A DNA stretch of 64,000 nucleotides from Ligustrum vulgare (taxonomy: Eukaryota; Streptophyta; Magnoliopsida; Lamiales; Oleaceae): positions 27,837,446 to 27,901,445 of the forward strand of contig OY743172.1 of NCBI GenBank assembly GCA_963555705.1. The letters are read 5' to 3'. The notes under the pieces were generated by a model. It searched no databases. It worked only from the letters and a program-made list of their open reading frames with translations, and was not told the DNA's origin. Shown here one piece after another: positions 21,987 to 33,764 of this stretch. The position numbers and the translations under genes are program-made. The stretch's first letter is position 1; every line of letters begins with the position of its first letter.

Positions 21987-23006
21987 GACATGCATACTGA
22001 AAAATATTAATTAAAACCAATAAAAACATAGAAGGAAATAATAAATTGTTTTCCCAAATTGTAAATACATATCAAATCATACTAACACTCATCGAAATTC
22101 ATTCAAATATATAGATCTAATTGAAACATAGAGATCTTTTTACGTTTTAGTGGAGAGAGAAAGAGAGAGAGAGATTCCAATTCTTGAAACTTTGATCTGA
22201 ATTATGAAAATAACAATTCTTAATCAATCAATAATGAGAAGAAATTAATTAATACATCTGCTCATGATTCAAATAAAAATATCGATATTGAAACCAAGAA
22301 TTCGAAAACTACAATTTATATAACTTTATTAATAAAATAATGCCACAATTATAGTTAACATAAATGCAAATAGAAACGCACGCTTGGATGGAACCATTAA
22401 TCTTTAAGAGATAACATTTCAATAGCCAAAAATGAACATGGTAGGCCCATTGCCTATTGTTGACATGCATTATTGCTTTAAAATTAAGACTCCTTAACTA
22501 ATCTCATAATTAATCTTATATTTAGATAAGTATGCCTACATCTTTTATTAGGAACCACAAACACTGTCTTGTCACCAAAGCAATAATAAATGTATGTAAT
22601 CTTTAATAATTATAATCTAGTAAACATTTTAATTGTCGTTAATTAGGAATATATAGCATTGGTTTTCTTTGTTATCGTTGGTGAAATGTGTCCAAGAGTA
22701 TAAATATGAGCTCTTAAGTATTCTTTTCTAATAAGTTTTAATATGATTTTATTATTTGGCTATGATTAAATTATTACTTCAATTTGATTGCAAAGAAACT
22801 GATTAAAAGTTCGTGTTTGGTACTAGAAATTTTTTGAGAATGAATTTTGTGAAAGAACAATTCTTTGGAATGTGTGATTAAAAGTTGGAAAAATTATAAG
22901 TTTATATGTTAAATTATTTTATTGAAAGATTTGTGATTGAAAATGAATTTAAGAAAAATGAGGGCCAACAGGGTGTATACGAAGGTTGAAATTCGAATTT
23001 GACAAC
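21987..23006. other. Intergenic, no gene recognised
   Basis: AT-rich host sequence up to the copia insertion. A stretch near 22801-22965 resembles the decayed repeat at 9050-9180 (GTGATTAAAAATGAAT-type motifs). Confidence 0.4.
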
Positions 23007-23011
23007 ATAAG

Positions 23012-23235
23012 TGATCAATTTGTAAAGAAAAATAATATTGTGCAGAGAAAAACTTATGCATTTTCTTCTGTATTTGATTTCTTAATGCAAACATACAAGA
23101 AGTTTACAATATATATACAAGTAATGGGCAATAGAAAAATGACAAGTCAGCAAAGCAGCATAACAAACTAATACTGACAGGGACACGTGAATGAGTAAAA
23201 CAAAATGATGTAATAAATAATAAAATAATTCTTCA
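23012..23235 (-). repeat. Copia 3' LTR
   Basis: Left-hand LTR on the plus strand, the 3' LTR of the element. Bounded by ATAAG on the outside and the polypurine tract on the inside. Carries a few bases more than its partner. Confidence 0.9.
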
Positions 23236-23260
23236 CCCCCTCCCCCTCCCCCTCCCCCTC
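23236..23260 (-). other. Copia polypurine tract
   Basis: Pure CCCCCTCCCCCT-type run on plus, thus a GGGGGAGGGGGA polypurine tract on the element strand, directly abutting the 3' LTR. It primes plus-strand DNA synthesis in LTR elements. Confidence 0.85.
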
Positions 23261-23302
23261 AAGCTGGTATTTGGTGCAAGTCAGCTAATCCAAGCTTGGA
23301 GA

Positions 23303-24060
23303 TTAATGCACGAAACTGAGGAGCAGCCAAAGCTTTTGTGAAGATATCAGCTGTCTGATTGGAAGAAGGGAACTGTGGGAGATGAAGCCTTCTTTGAATT
23401 TATTTCGAACAATGTGGCAATCAATTTCAATGTGCTTAGTTCTCTCATGAAAAACTGGATTGGTACTGATGTGTAAAGTCGATTTATTGTCACACCACAA
23501 AGGGATAGGCAAAGTTAAAGGAATCATCAGATCTTCAAGTACATAACTAATCCATCTGAGTTCACAAACGGTTGTTGCTAAGCTTCGGTATTCTGCTTCT
23601 GCTGTAGACCGTGAAAATACAAAGTGTTTCCAAGGTAAATACAAAATCCCGTGAGAGATTTTCTAGTGTCCATAAAAGATGCCCAATCTGCATCCGAGTA
23701 TGCTGTCAAGGAAAAACTCTGTTTAACAGGGAAGTATAGACCAAGAGATGGACAGCCTTTCGAGTATTTCAGTAGATGAATGGCTGTATCCCAATGCACT
23801 TGACAAGCATTATTTACAAACTGACTTAGTTGTTGAATTCCATAAGTAAGATCGGGCCTGGTGAGGTTTAAATATAAAAGCGTCCCAATCAATCTTCTAT
23901 ATCTTTCTGGGTTTGGAAATAAAGGGCCTGAATTCTGGGATAGTTGAGTTTCTTTCGGAATAGGAATTGTGGCTAATTTAGCTTTTGTGAGTCCGACAAC
24001 TTTGATGATGTCAAGGATGTATTTTCTCTGATTCACATGGGTTCCTCTTTCTCCCCTCAC
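23303..24060 (-). pseudogene. Copia RT end and RNase H remnant
   Basis: Two overlapping frames cover the end of reverse transcriptase and the RNase H domain. Visible landmarks: ADWASFMDTRKSLTGFCIYLG, SRSTAEAEYRSLA, CDNKST and NPVFHERTKHIEID, all standard in plant copia RNase H. A frameshift near 23600 separates the halves. Confidence 0.85.
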
Positions 24061-24111
24061 AATTTCAAGACCTAGGAAGTATTTTGCAGTACCTAGATCT
24101 TTAATGGTAAA

Positions 24112-24623
24112 CTAGGAATGCAGATATCTCTTCACAAAAATAATATCAGAATCGTGTGTTCCGGTAATCAAGGCATCATCCACATAAATTAACAGGAATA
24201 AAACATGGTTAGAAAAATGCTTAATAAACAGGTAGTGATCATGATTTGATTGGTTAAATCCATACTCTTTAAGCTTAAGACATAGTTCATTGTTACATTG
24301 TCTCGAAGCCTGTTTTAATCCATATAGGCTTCTCTTTAATCTACAAACTTGGCCTGGTAAAGCTGCGGTATATCCTGGTGGTGGTTGCATGTAGACTTCT
24401 TCATCAAGATGTCCATGTGAAAAGGCATTGTTAATAGCTAGTTGATGAAGAGGCCATGATCTAGCTGCTGCAATAGGAATGAATATCTCACTGTCACTAG
24501 CTTTGCAATTGGGGAAAAACATTCAAAAAAATCAATCCCTTCCAATTGGTTATAGTCTTTCGCTACTAACCTCGCCTTAAGCCTGTCAATACTTCCATCA
24601 GGGTTCAATTTAACTTTGTACAA
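24112..24623 (-). pseudogene. Copia reverse transcriptase remnant
   Basis: Two overlapping frames. Landmarks are [11 protein letters not shown] near the N-terminus, SLYGLKQASRQ, and the intact catalytic box YVDD within LLIYVDDALITG. Frameshift near 24480 and a stop near 24110. Confidence 0.88.
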
Positions 24624-24944
24624 CCATTTACATCCTATGGCTTTCTTTCCATCAGGTAAAGGTGTAAGCTCTCATGTGTTATTTTCTTCTAAGGCTGTTA
24701 TCTCCTTATTCATAGTATCTATCCAATTTTGATCCTTACTAGCTTGAAAATAAGAACTTGGTTCATGGACTTTTGATAAATTAGCCAGATAAGCAACATA
24801 TGTATGATGTAAATGTGGTGAAACATTGTATGGATAAGTAAGAGGTGTATGATGTGATTTAGATTTTGTTTGTTTGACCAAGGTTTTGACATTTTCAATT
24901 GGAATTATTGAAATTTCAGAAACATTTGTAACGTAATCTTCCAT

Positions 24945-25859
24945 CTAGGCTGGTTTGCTCTTTTGCCTACTGCTTTTTCTAGAAGCAAAATTATTAGTGT
25001 GCACACTATCTGGAGACTCAGGGAATGAGACTTGCAATAATAGTATGTTGTCACAATCTGTGTTGGAAGAATCTTCATTAGAAGAGGGATTTGTGTTATT
25101 ATGTTGGAAATTTTCATTGTCTTGGATGTAATCAGGTACAGAATGTGTCATTTCTGTTGCAGTGGCAGATGAATTTTCAGAAGGTGATGAAATGGGTAGA
25201 GGTATTTCTGTGTTGGACTTTTCTTGATTTTTGAAAGGGAAGAAACTTTCATAGAAAATGATATCTCTTGAAACATGGATTTGTTTACTTGACATATCAT
25301 AGACTTTGTAAGCCTTTTGTCCAGGACTATAACCCAAAAATACACATTTATGGGCTCTTGATTCAAATTTGTCTTTGTAGGGTCTCGTGTTAGCAATGTA
25401 ACAAAGACATCCAAAAATTTTCAAAGATGAAAGGTCGGGTTTGTTTTTATACAGAACTTCATAAGGGCTCTTCCAAGATAGGATAGAACTAGGAATCCTA
25501 TCTATGATGTGTGTAGCCATTAGTATGGAATAGGACCAGAATTGTCTAGGTAAAAAGGCTTGGAACATGAGGGATCTTGCCATTTGCAATAAATGTTTAT
25601 ATTTTCTTTCAACAACTCCATTTTGTTGTGGAGTATATAGACATGGTTTTTGATTGATGATTCCTAGTGACTGGAGTAGAGATTGACATTCATTGCTTGT
25701 GAACTCACTTCCATTATTAGTTCTAGTAATTTTAACATTCTTTTCAAACTGATTTCTAGCCATTTTGAAGAATGATTCCAATGTCTTAACGGTTTGGGAT
25801 TTGTGGACAAGCATGAAAGTCCATGTGGCTCTAATATAATCATCCACGATGGTGAGCAT
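24945..25859 (-). pseudogene. Copia integrase core remnant
   Basis: Integrase catalytic core: first Asp in TIVDDYIRATW, then RTNNGSEF, where the family normally has an Asp (SDNGSEF), and the Glu in PQQNGVVERK. The second catalytic Asp is therefore replaced by Asn. Downstream is the KSPYEVLYKNKPDLSSLKIFGC block typical of copia. A stop separates it from the following frame at 24672-24944. Confidence 0.87.
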
Positions 25860-25883
25860 GAAAGTGGTTCCGGTTAGTGTATG

Positions 25884-26396
25884 CTATCTATAGGGTCCCC
25901 ATATGTCAACATGCAACAGATCAAAAATGGATTTTGTGTGGATTTTTGGATTTTGAAAGGGGGGTCTACTTTGTTTGGCTTTATGGAAAATGTCACATGG
26001 CTCAAGATGCTTGATGTTTGAAGCATTACAGATGTCTTTGAGGAAGCTGAGATGTTGCAAACATTGATAGGAAGCATTTCCTAATTTATTGTGCCAATCA
26101 ACAAGAGAAATGGAAGATACTTTATTGACATAAAAGTTTTCATTACTGGAATTCAAATTCTCACTAGATAAAGGATTGCAAATACTCACTACCCTATTAA
26201 ATCTTGTCTTTCTTCCATCTAGGATGCTATAATCATCTAGTGTGTATAACTTCCCATTCAATTTTCCACCCGCAATTTTCCTTTCACTCTTCAGGTCCCA
26301 CAACAAGCAGTGAGTGGGGGTATAAAATGAATTTAATCTGTGCAGATTGACAAAGTTTTGGTACAGACAGTAGATTGAACTTGAAGGTGGGTACAT
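25884..26396 (-). pseudogene. Copia GAG-pre-integrase and integrase N-terminal remnant
   Basis: Contains the pre-integrase zinc-binding segment (WHNKLGNASYQCLQHL, CDIFHKAKQSRPPF) and the leading LLHVDIWGPYR of the integrase core. Frame broken relative to the core downstream. Confidence 0.82.
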
Positions 26397-26523
26397 TTAA
26401 GACATCAGTTGAGGTGATTTTGTGGTTGATATTAATGGTTCTAGTATTATTAACAGATTTAGTAGAACCATCAGGTAGAAAAATGGATGTCGATTGTGTC
26501 ACAGGTTTCAGGTTGGTCATTTT

Positions 26524-26814
26524 TTATAAATCAGTGCATATATGATTGCTGGCACCAATATCAATAATCCATGTTCCATAATTCAAATTATCGGGTGAAG
26601 TAAAAGCCAAATATTGAGAATACATACCAGAATAATCCCTGAGATGTGCAAAATTTATTTGATTCCCACTGTCATCATTTATCTTCCCCTTTAGCAATTT
26701 CATCAGCTCCCGTTGAACTATATTTGTGAGTTTGGCAGTAGATGTTGCGTTTTCAGAATTTCTGCCATTAAAAGCCTCCTCAAAGTCCAGTGGGGAATCA
26801 TCCACTTTCACCAC
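26524..26814 (-). pseudogene. Copia protease remnant
   Basis: Carries WIIDIGASNHICTDL where active copia proteases have WIIDSGASNH. The Ser of the DSG active-site triad is replaced by Ile. Confidence 0.8.
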
Positions 26815-26841
26815 ATTGTTGATAGTGTTTCTGCCTCCAAA

Positions 26842-27081
26842 TTATTTTACTCTTTGTTTCTTTGGAATTTTGTACCAATCCGGGTTGCCAATGAGCTTAA
26901 AACGGCCTTCCTTTGAGTGTCCATTCATGTTGCAATAATCACAGTACATCAAATTCCTGTCATTGTTGTTGTATTTTCTACCATTTCCCCTACCTCCTGC
27001 ATTGATCATTTTGCCAAAATTAGATCTCCCAGCCCAATTTGCTGATCCTGATCCATTTCTTCTCTGCAAATCATTTCTCAC
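26842..27081 (-). pseudogene. Copia gag zinc-knuckle remnant
   Basis: Shows CDYCNMNGHSKEGRF, a CCHC knuckle whose last Cys is Arg, followed by a basic tail. Upstream is a Gly/Asn/Arg-rich linker as in copia gag. Confidence 0.8.
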
Positions 27082-27517
27082 ATTGTGTCCTTTAACATCA
27101 TAGCAGCATTCTCAGTTGGTTCAGGAAATATGTCATGCACTTCCCTCTGTTTTTCCACTCTTAAGACCATTGAATAAGCTCTATTCACCGAAGCAAATAA
27201 TCCATAAATAAGACTTGATTTTTGAAATTAGCATAGGTATCATTTAACCCCATTAAGAATTGCATGAGTTTGTTAAAAGATGCAAAATCTGATACTTCTT
27301 TCGCTGCCCCACATGTACAAATCGGTGTTGGCATTAGACATAAAATTTCATCCCATTATTTTTTAAGTTCGATATAGTATTTTTCAACACTTAGTGAGCC
27401 TTATGTTATACTATTGATTTCCCTCTGAAGCTGGTAAAGTAATGGGCCATTGCATTCCCCATATCTTTCTTCCAATTCAACCCACAAATCCCTGGCTGAC
27501 GTTGTGTAGATAAATGC

Positions 27518-27850
27518 CTAAATAATCTCCTTTGAAATAGAGTTCAAAATCCATGATCTAACCATGCAGTCCACTCTAATCCATTGTTCATATTTTGGGG
27601 AATTATTAGCAGGTTTTTCACACTTTCCATTAATGAAACTCAATTTCAATTTCGCACCCAAAGCAATTTTAATGGATCTGTTCCAGCTTAGATAGTTTTT
27701 ACCTGTTAATGGTGAAGTCACCAAGAGCATTCCCGGGTGTTCTGAGCCTTGAAGATCCAGTAGGTCTCCATTGGTATAATCCTTGGTTGCAGCTTCATGT
27801 TCAGCTGGTGGCGGAATGGGTTGTACTCCAGTTCTATCATCAGTTGCCAT
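27518..27850 (-). pseudogene. Copia gag N-terminal remnant
   Basis: Begins with Met at 27850 and contains the plant copia gag signature LTGKNYLSWNRSIKIALGAK and EQWIRVDCMVRSWILNSIS. Frame lost after 27518; scattered gag-like sequence continues to 27100. Confidence 0.85.
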
Positions 27851-27900
27851 TTTCTTGGGTGAGTAAGATAGGTAGCAATTTTATATGAGCTAGATTGGTT

Positions 27901-27915
27901 CTGGCTCTGATACCA
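27901..27915 (-). other. Copia primer-binding site, initiator tRNA-Met
   Basis: Directly next to the 5' LTR, the element strand reads TGGTATCAGAGCCAG, complementary to the 3' end of plant initiator tRNA-Met. Confidence 0.9.
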
Positions 27916-28127
27916 TGATCAATTTGCAAAGGAAAAATAAAATTTGTGCAGAGAAAAACTTCTGCATTTGATTTCTTAATGCAAATGTGAAAGAAGTTTA
28001 CAATATATACAACCAATGAACAATAGAAAAATGACAAGTCGGCAAAGCAGCATAACAAACTAATACTGGCAGGGACACGTGAATGAGTAAAACAAAATGA
28101 TGTAATAAATAATAAAATAATTCTTCA
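27916..28127 (-). repeat. Copia 5' LTR
   Basis: Right-hand LTR on the plus strand, the 5' LTR of the element. Ends TG...CA, abuts the primer-binding site inside and ATAAG outside. Confidence 0.9.
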
Positions 28128-28132
28128 ATAAG

Positions 28133-28890
28133 TTTGACCATATTCTTGGAAGAGTCCTAGCTTACCTAGAATTAAAATTTCCAGTTCCCAAGATACTACT
28201 AAAATGACCTAAGACCTCATGGACCCAAAAAATAAAAGGAAGAAGACCTCTTCAAGTCTATTTAGAAGACATGGAGGGTAGAAATCTCATTAAAAAAAAA
28301 ATTATCTCTAGTAATTTACAGTGCTTGTGATTATGAAGTATGGTCTTGTATTAGAATTCTTAGTGAGATCTTGGAGCCTAGAAAAAAAATTATCTCTAGT
28401 AATTTACAAGGCTTGTGATTTTGAAGTATGGTCTTGTTTTTAGAATTTTTGGTGAGATTTTGGAGCCGGCTCATCAATTGTAATATGGAAATGAACAATA
28501 TTACCAAAAAAAAAAAAAAAAAATAATAATAAAAAAAGATTAAGGGTTAGGGGCAATTCAAGAAGATCTTGTAAATCAAGAAGATGAAGATTGTAATTCT
28601 TCACGAGAATTGCCTAAAATGTAGCAAAATGAAAAGAGAAAAATTACAAACCAACTTATGTCATAACCGTTTTTTTAATAAAATCAAACTAATGATAGAC
28701 AACACAAAATATACCATTAGGTTCTCTTGCTTCTCTCTCCTCCTAGGGTTTGTGTAGGGCTTGCTTGGCACCCGTCGCTTACCTAACGGAGAGACCAGCT
28801 ATTATGATCTTTTAGTCCACCGCCTTTGGTGTTCTACTTACGTCCTCCTAGAGCATTTCTATATTCTGGGTTTTCTCATCTCTGTCTACA
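28133..28890. other. Intergenic, then LINE 5' region
   Basis: 28133-28560 is host sequence with a two-copy tandem repeat and an A-rich tract (28506-28540). From about 28720 the CT-rich sequence leading to the ATG at 28897 resembles the 5' UTR of a plant LINE; its start is not defined. Confidence 0.4.
28291..28470. repeat. Two-copy tandem repeat, about 90 bp unit
   Basis: The unit starting TTATCTCTAGTAATTTACA occurs at about 28301 and again at about 28391, each followed by GCTTGTGATT and TGAAGTATGGTCTTGT. The copies differ by a handful of bases. Confidence 0.8.
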
Positions 28891-28896
28891 TCAAAT

Positions 28897-29025
28897 ATGG
28901 ATCGAGATGAGATTGTTAAATTGTGTGTGAAAATAAAACTTGAGGATGGTGACAGTAATATCATTGACATGGCGGATGAAGACCTGGAAGATGGACATTT
29001 CAAGATGCATGCAAGTCTTGTAGGA
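28897..29025 (+). pseudogene. LINE ORF1, N-terminal piece
   Basis: Opens with ATG and reads 43 residues (MDRDEIVKLC..., ending KMHASLVG), the start of a DUF4283-type ORF1 protein of plant L1 LINEs. It is cut at LVG by the CACTA insertion; on the far side the frame resumes with KIFGKRQLNK, exactly what the family shows after LVG. ORF1 proteins bind the LINE RNA. Confidence 0.7.
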
Positions 29026-30691
29026 CACTACAAGAAAATGGAGCAATAGGAGACTGTTTAGAGGAGACATGTGTGTCGCCCCTATAGATGTGATACCAAT
29101 AGGGATGACACTAAAGGTGGCAAAAAAAAAACTAGATCTATCATAGTGATCTGTCAACTCAATCTGATCCGAAAAAATTCTGATCTGCGGATCTGTGGGG
29201 CAGATCGGGTTGGATTTTTTTGACCCGAGATGGATCTTGGGTAGGGGCTGATCGACTGATCCCCCCCCCCCAAATTTAAAAAAAGAAAAGAAAAAAGAAT
29301 TCAAAAGTCCAGGCCCAACAAACCAACCCAAAATGAGTCAAACCCTACACCTATTCACTTTCATTTTCACTCATCATCTCTCACTTAACTCTTTGGCTCT
29401 CTCTCCCTTTCACGCAACCTGTGCCGCTGTCGTCTCCCTCACTCTTTCACTGTCGATTTCAACTCTCTCCACTCCAGTAGCTTGTTGCCTGACTCGCCTC
29501 CGTCTCTGCTCTCTCTCTCTCTAGAATCTCCTATTCTCCGAGACTCCGCCAAACGCTTCGCTCATAGCTCACTCATCCGGTCATCCCCTTGATCATAACT
29601 TACAGTCAAGCCTATCAATGAATATGTCAAGTAAAGCTTCAATGTTTTATCTTTAACAAAATCTGAGTTCACCTCCATTTTAGAGCCATTTGTGGCTATA
29701 ATTTTGCTATTTTCCTTAGTTGAGTGTTTGTTTTGTTGTTTATGTAGGTTTATTTGAGTATATTCACTTGTATATTTGGACTCCGCTGTAGTGTTTTGAG
29801 TATATATTCACTGGTATGTTTGGAGTACTTCGTTGTTCTCCACTTTATTCTCTCCTCGTATAGTTAAGTTGAAAACAATTTCGTGTCTAATCTATGGGCA
29901 TAATTCTTATTGGTATAAAATATGTGGCTTTGTGGAGTTTTTCATGGGTGTATATGTAGGCAACAGATCGGTGGAGTGGAGCAAGGGGAAGAAGAAAGGG
30001 GCTCGGGGAAAAAAATGTATCATGGATTAGTTGGCGGATCTGGACATGATCTTCCCCGATCCATGGTATGATCCGCCCCGAAAAAGACGGATCACTGGGC
30101 AGATCGGATCAACACAATTTTTGTGCGGGGCGGATTCGGATCGGGGTGATCCGCCTCATTTCCAACACTAGGCGACACACAAAGATCGCCTCTACAGGTT
30201 GCCAGATCTATATGTCGCCCCTATTTTTATAAATGTCACCTCTATAGAGCTAAACTTTAAGCAGGATTGAAGAATGTCCTAACCACGACGAGGCCGAGTC
30301 ATCAGAGGGGTAGTAATATGTTTTATTTGTAAAAAAGCATTGTAATAATTTAATCTATCCTAATGCAGTATTTAGCTTTACTATAATTTTTTTAAAAAAA
30401 TATAACCTATAGAGGCGACTTTGTTGCCCCTATAGATGTCGTAGCTATAGCTCTAAGTATTTATAGCAACGACTTGTGTTGTCCCTATAATGTTTTGGGT
30501 ATGATATTGGTTCGAGACTGTAGGGGCAACATTGTAGCCGTATAAACCTTAAAACCTATAGGGGCCACATATGTCACCCGTATAGGTTTTGAGCCACAAG
30601 CCTGTAGGAATAAACTTAAGGGTGACATTGTCATTCCTACAGGTTTATAGGGGCCACATAAGTCACCCCTATTTCTCTCGTTTCTTGTAGA
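29026..30691. mobile_element. Small non-autonomous CACTA element
   Basis: Left end CACTACAAGAAAATG; right end is the complement TTTCTTGTAG followed by a mutated last base or two (CACTA replaced). Flanking GGA on the left and AGA on the right are a likely 3 bp duplication with one mismatch. Subterminal repeats of CGCCCCTATAG type occur at 29077, 30215, 30425 and on the other strand near 30649-30672. Without the nested hAT-like element it is about 600 bp and codes nothing. It interrupts LINE ORF1. Confidence 0.72.
29112..30170. mobile_element. hAT-like non-autonomous element nested in the CACTA element
   Basis: Left end TAAAGGTGGCAAAA and right end TTTCCAACACTA (complement TAGTGTTGGAAAT) fit the loose TAG.G.TGG.AAA terminal pattern of plant hAT elements. 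Flanks GATGACAC (29104-29111) and GGCGACAC (30171-30178) form an 8 bp duplication with two mismatches, the hAT length. Inside, subterminal GATCCGCC/GGCGGATC-type motifs are inverted between the ends. The frames within are not recognised. Confidence 0.65.
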
Positions 30692-31260
30692 AGAAAGATT
30701 TTTGGGAAGAGACAACTGAATAAAGAAGAATTTAGAAAACAGAAAAACCAGGTCCATATTGAAAAGTGTGATATCAACAATATTTTTACCTTACGATTTG
30801 GATTGAGGCTTGACCGTAAAAGGGTGCAGAGGGGCCATGGCAGATTAACATCCATTTGCGCTCTCTGCAAAGACCTGATGGCGTAGGGGATATTAACAAC
30901 ATGTGTTTTTCAAGAATTCTGTTTTGGGTTCAGATCCATAATGTGCCTTTGATTGGTGATTTGAAGCGTTGTGTGCGGCATTGGGCAATGGAAATTGGAG
31001 AACCCGTTGAGGTTGATATAGATAGTATTATGATGAGGGTAAGAGTCCAGACTGATGTCTCTCAACCTCTTAAAAGAGGGCTTCAAAATTACAGAAGAAA
31101 AGGAGGAAATGCAACTGGTGTTGATGTATGAACGTCTGCCTGACTATTGCTATCATTGTGCGATCATAGGGTACAAATATAAAGAATGTGGAGATCTGAC
31201 CAATGAGGATGACAATGATATTGGTAAAAATTGGCCTTTTAGTGGATTAGAGCTCCAGCA
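30692..31260 (+). pseudogene. LINE ORF1, central and zinc-knuckle piece
   Basis: Resumes the DUF4283-like frame after the insertion, continues through FWVQIHNVPLIGDLKRCVRHWAMEIGEPVEVD-type sequence (the W..I.N.P segment of DUF4283 proteins), and reaches the knuckle LPDYCYHCAIIGYKYKECG (zf-CCHC_4 type, CX2CX4 with the usual His replaced). Stops and frameshifts break it in several places. Confidence 0.75.
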
Positions 31261-31984
31261 CTAGTGCATTGACGCAACCAATTTGGGGATGATCATTTTC
31301 AGTGCAGGGGCAGCTATGACCAACCAGAAAAATGAGACATAGGAGGCAGTGAAACATATAGGTCGGCCTCCAGTGGAGGTAACTCTTTTAAACCATGTTC
31401 GAGACACATTACACATATGGAGCCTCCGTTGGAGACTGTGGCCGATTATGAGGGGATATATACTATAGTAGTGACTACAAACAATGATATCCAAGCCAAT
31501 GCCACATCATCTACTTCTGAGTCTCAGGTACATTCTTTTTCCCACAATGTTATTTCGATTGATATAGTGCAGGGTAATATGAGGAGTGATGTCTTCGAAG
31601 GAGTGGCTGGATTTGAGATACGAACAAATACTTAAGCTAATATACAACCCCGTAGGCGTGTTATGATTGGTGCCCTGATGGGGGAGGTCGTTACACATCT
31701 TTAGCAGTCGTCTATTGGGGGTTCAAGCCCAAGTTGGTAATTGGGTATGTAGGAAGCAAATAGACAACGTGAACGTGGGGGCTTGGATTTGTGATGATGA
31801 TGAATGCAGGAAGAGGAAGCGAGTGGAGGAGGGTAGGGTGGGATAGTGGTGATAGTTTGATGACTTTGGAAATTAACAAGGGTGACATTGATATGGATGA
31901 TATTTCAGAGAGTTCTGGGTGGCAGAACCACCAGTTGCTATAATTTTCCTATGCTGGAACATATAGGGAGGGGGAACCATAGCA
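31261..31984 (+). pseudogene. LINE ORF1 C-terminal / ORF1-ORF2 spacer, decayed
   Basis: Low-similarity sequence between the zinc knuckle and the endonuclease. Contains scattered open stretches (31417-31635) of ORF1-tail type, rich in Ser, Thr and Asn, with no domain I can name. Confidence 0.45.
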
Positions 31985-33764
31985 TGTTAAAATCACTTCT
32001 ATCAACAATAGGAGTGTGTCCCCACACCTAGTTTTCTTGTCCGAAACTAGGTTGTTTGGTGCGAGTGCAGTAGATTACAAGTACAGTTTGGGTTTTGACG
32101 ATTGCTTTGTTGTTGGTTGCGTTGGTAAGAGTGGAGGTTTGATGCTATTATGGAATAACAGTTGGAGTATGAATTTAAAATCTTTCTTGAAAGGACATAT
32201 TGATGCAGTAATTAACATGGTAGATGGGTGAGTTTGGAGGTTTAAGGGTTTCTATGGTAACCCGAAACCTGAAAACAAAATTTTTCTTGGGAGCTTTTGA
32301 GGTGGCCACATAGTCAGATGAACCTACCTTGGGTTTTGGGTGGGGATTTCAATGAAGTATCTCTAAATGCAGAAAAAAATTGGAGGTAACAGTCAGTCCT
32401 TTGGAGCCATCAATGACTTCAGAATGGCTTAAGGTGATTGTGGGCTGTGTGACCTAGGTTTCTCTGGACCAATATTTACTTAGAATAACAAATGATAAAG
32501 GGTGGCGAATGTGTTTGAGAGACTGGATCGATTTTTGTGCAACAGGCCATGGAGAGAGTTGTTTGGAAGCACCGGGGCTGAACATTTAGAATTCCAACGA
32601 TTGGACCACCGACCTATTCTTCTTCGCCTGGCCTCGAACCAGTAAAATTTAGGAGACGAAGAACACATAGAACGTTTTTCTTTGAGTTGTTTTGGACGAA
32701 GGAAGATGATTGTGGGGAAGTAATTGCTCAGACTTGGGCGAACTCAACTGACTAGGAGGAGGGGGAGAATCCTTTTGGGGATATTCAATAGAGGCTTATA
32801 CTTTGTAGTGAAGGTCTGTAGGAGTGGCACAATTACAAATTTGGTCGCTGGAAGGATGATTTAGCTCAACACCACAAAAAATTGAAAGCTTTGTATGACA
32901 CTATTGATTGTCCAACTATAATCGAGGATATTTTGAAGATCAAGAGATGGGTTGAGTACCTAACTCATTGGGAGGAGATGTTTTGGAGATAGAGATCTAG
33001 GGTGGAGTGGTTAAAGGAAGGTGATTGCAACACAAAGTATTTCCATGTCAGGATTAGTAACTGAAGATTGAAGAATGAAATATCCTAGCTTAGGGATGAA
33101 ACTGGAATGTGGTTTAAGGAGGATGAGGAAATTATTGGACATATTGAGGAACACTTTTTAGACCTGCTTACATCTACTTTCCCTTCGAAGCAAGACATTG
33201 GGGTAGCAGGGATTACAGCTAGATTATCACAGACTGGTGTTGATGGGGCCAACCAAAGCTCATGGTCCTAATGGGTTTCATCCAGTGTTCTATCAAAAGT
33301 ACTGGAAGGTGGTGGGCGAGGAGGTATCCGAGGCTTGTTTGAAAGTTTTGAACTCAGAGGGATCAATTAAGCATATCAATCGCACCGATTTGATCCTCAT
33401 CCCTAAGAAGACGAATCCACAACTGGAGTGCTTTAGACAAATCAGTCTCTGGAATGTTATATACAAACTAGTTACAAAAATGATTACTTGTAGACTTAAA
33501 GGCGTCCCGAACGGTTTAATTGCAGAAAACCAAAGCGCCTTTGTGCCGACCAAACTGATTAACGATGACATTATCTCGGCTTTCGAAATCCTACATTCTA
33601 TGCACAAATGGTCTAACGGTAAGAAAGGGTTCATGGCTCTTAAATTGGACATGAGTAAAGCATATGACAAGGTGGAGTGGTGTTTCTTAAGGAAATTCAT
33701 GGAGCGTATGATATTTCTAGAGCGTTGGTACAGGATGGTCATTGAATACATTTCTACTTAACCA
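31985..33764 (+). pseudogene. LINE ORF2, endonuclease and first half of reverse transcriptase
   Basis: The endonuclease region shows PHLVFLSETRL, GKSGGLMLLWNN and WVLGGDFNEV (AP-endonuclease-like motifs). The linker shows LDRFLCN. RT starts near 33237 with GPNGFHPVFYQKYW, then LILIPKKTNPQ, RQISLWNVIYKLVTKMI, ENQSAFVPTKLINDDI and LKLDMSKAYDKVEW. This is the usual order for plant L1 ORF2. Several stops and small indels make it a relic. RT is cut at ...IEYIST by the Helitron. Confidence 0.88.

Larger units (their letters stand above)
23012..28127 (-). mobile_element. Ty1/copia LTR retrotransposon, full length but decayed
   Basis: 5.1 kb element in minus orientation. It has two similar LTRs (23012-23235 and 27916-28127), both TG...CA, a perfect 5 bp target duplication ATAAG (23007-23011 and 28128-28132), a primer-binding site matching initiator tRNA-Met, and a polypurine tract. 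Reading from 28 kb down to 23 kb the coding order is gag, zinc knuckle, protease, integrase, reverse transcriptase, RNase H, which is the copia order. The frame is broken many times, and key residues of protease and integrase are changed, so it is dead. The LTRs differ by roughly a dozen substitutions plus small indels, implying an old insertion. Confidence 0.93.

Noticed and set aside
29333..29524. 63-codon Ser/Leu-rich frame
   Set aside because: Inside the hAT-like element in CT-rich DNA; no homologous domain recognised.
33293..33751. 152-codon minus-strand frame
   Set aside because: Antisense of the LINE reverse transcriptase.
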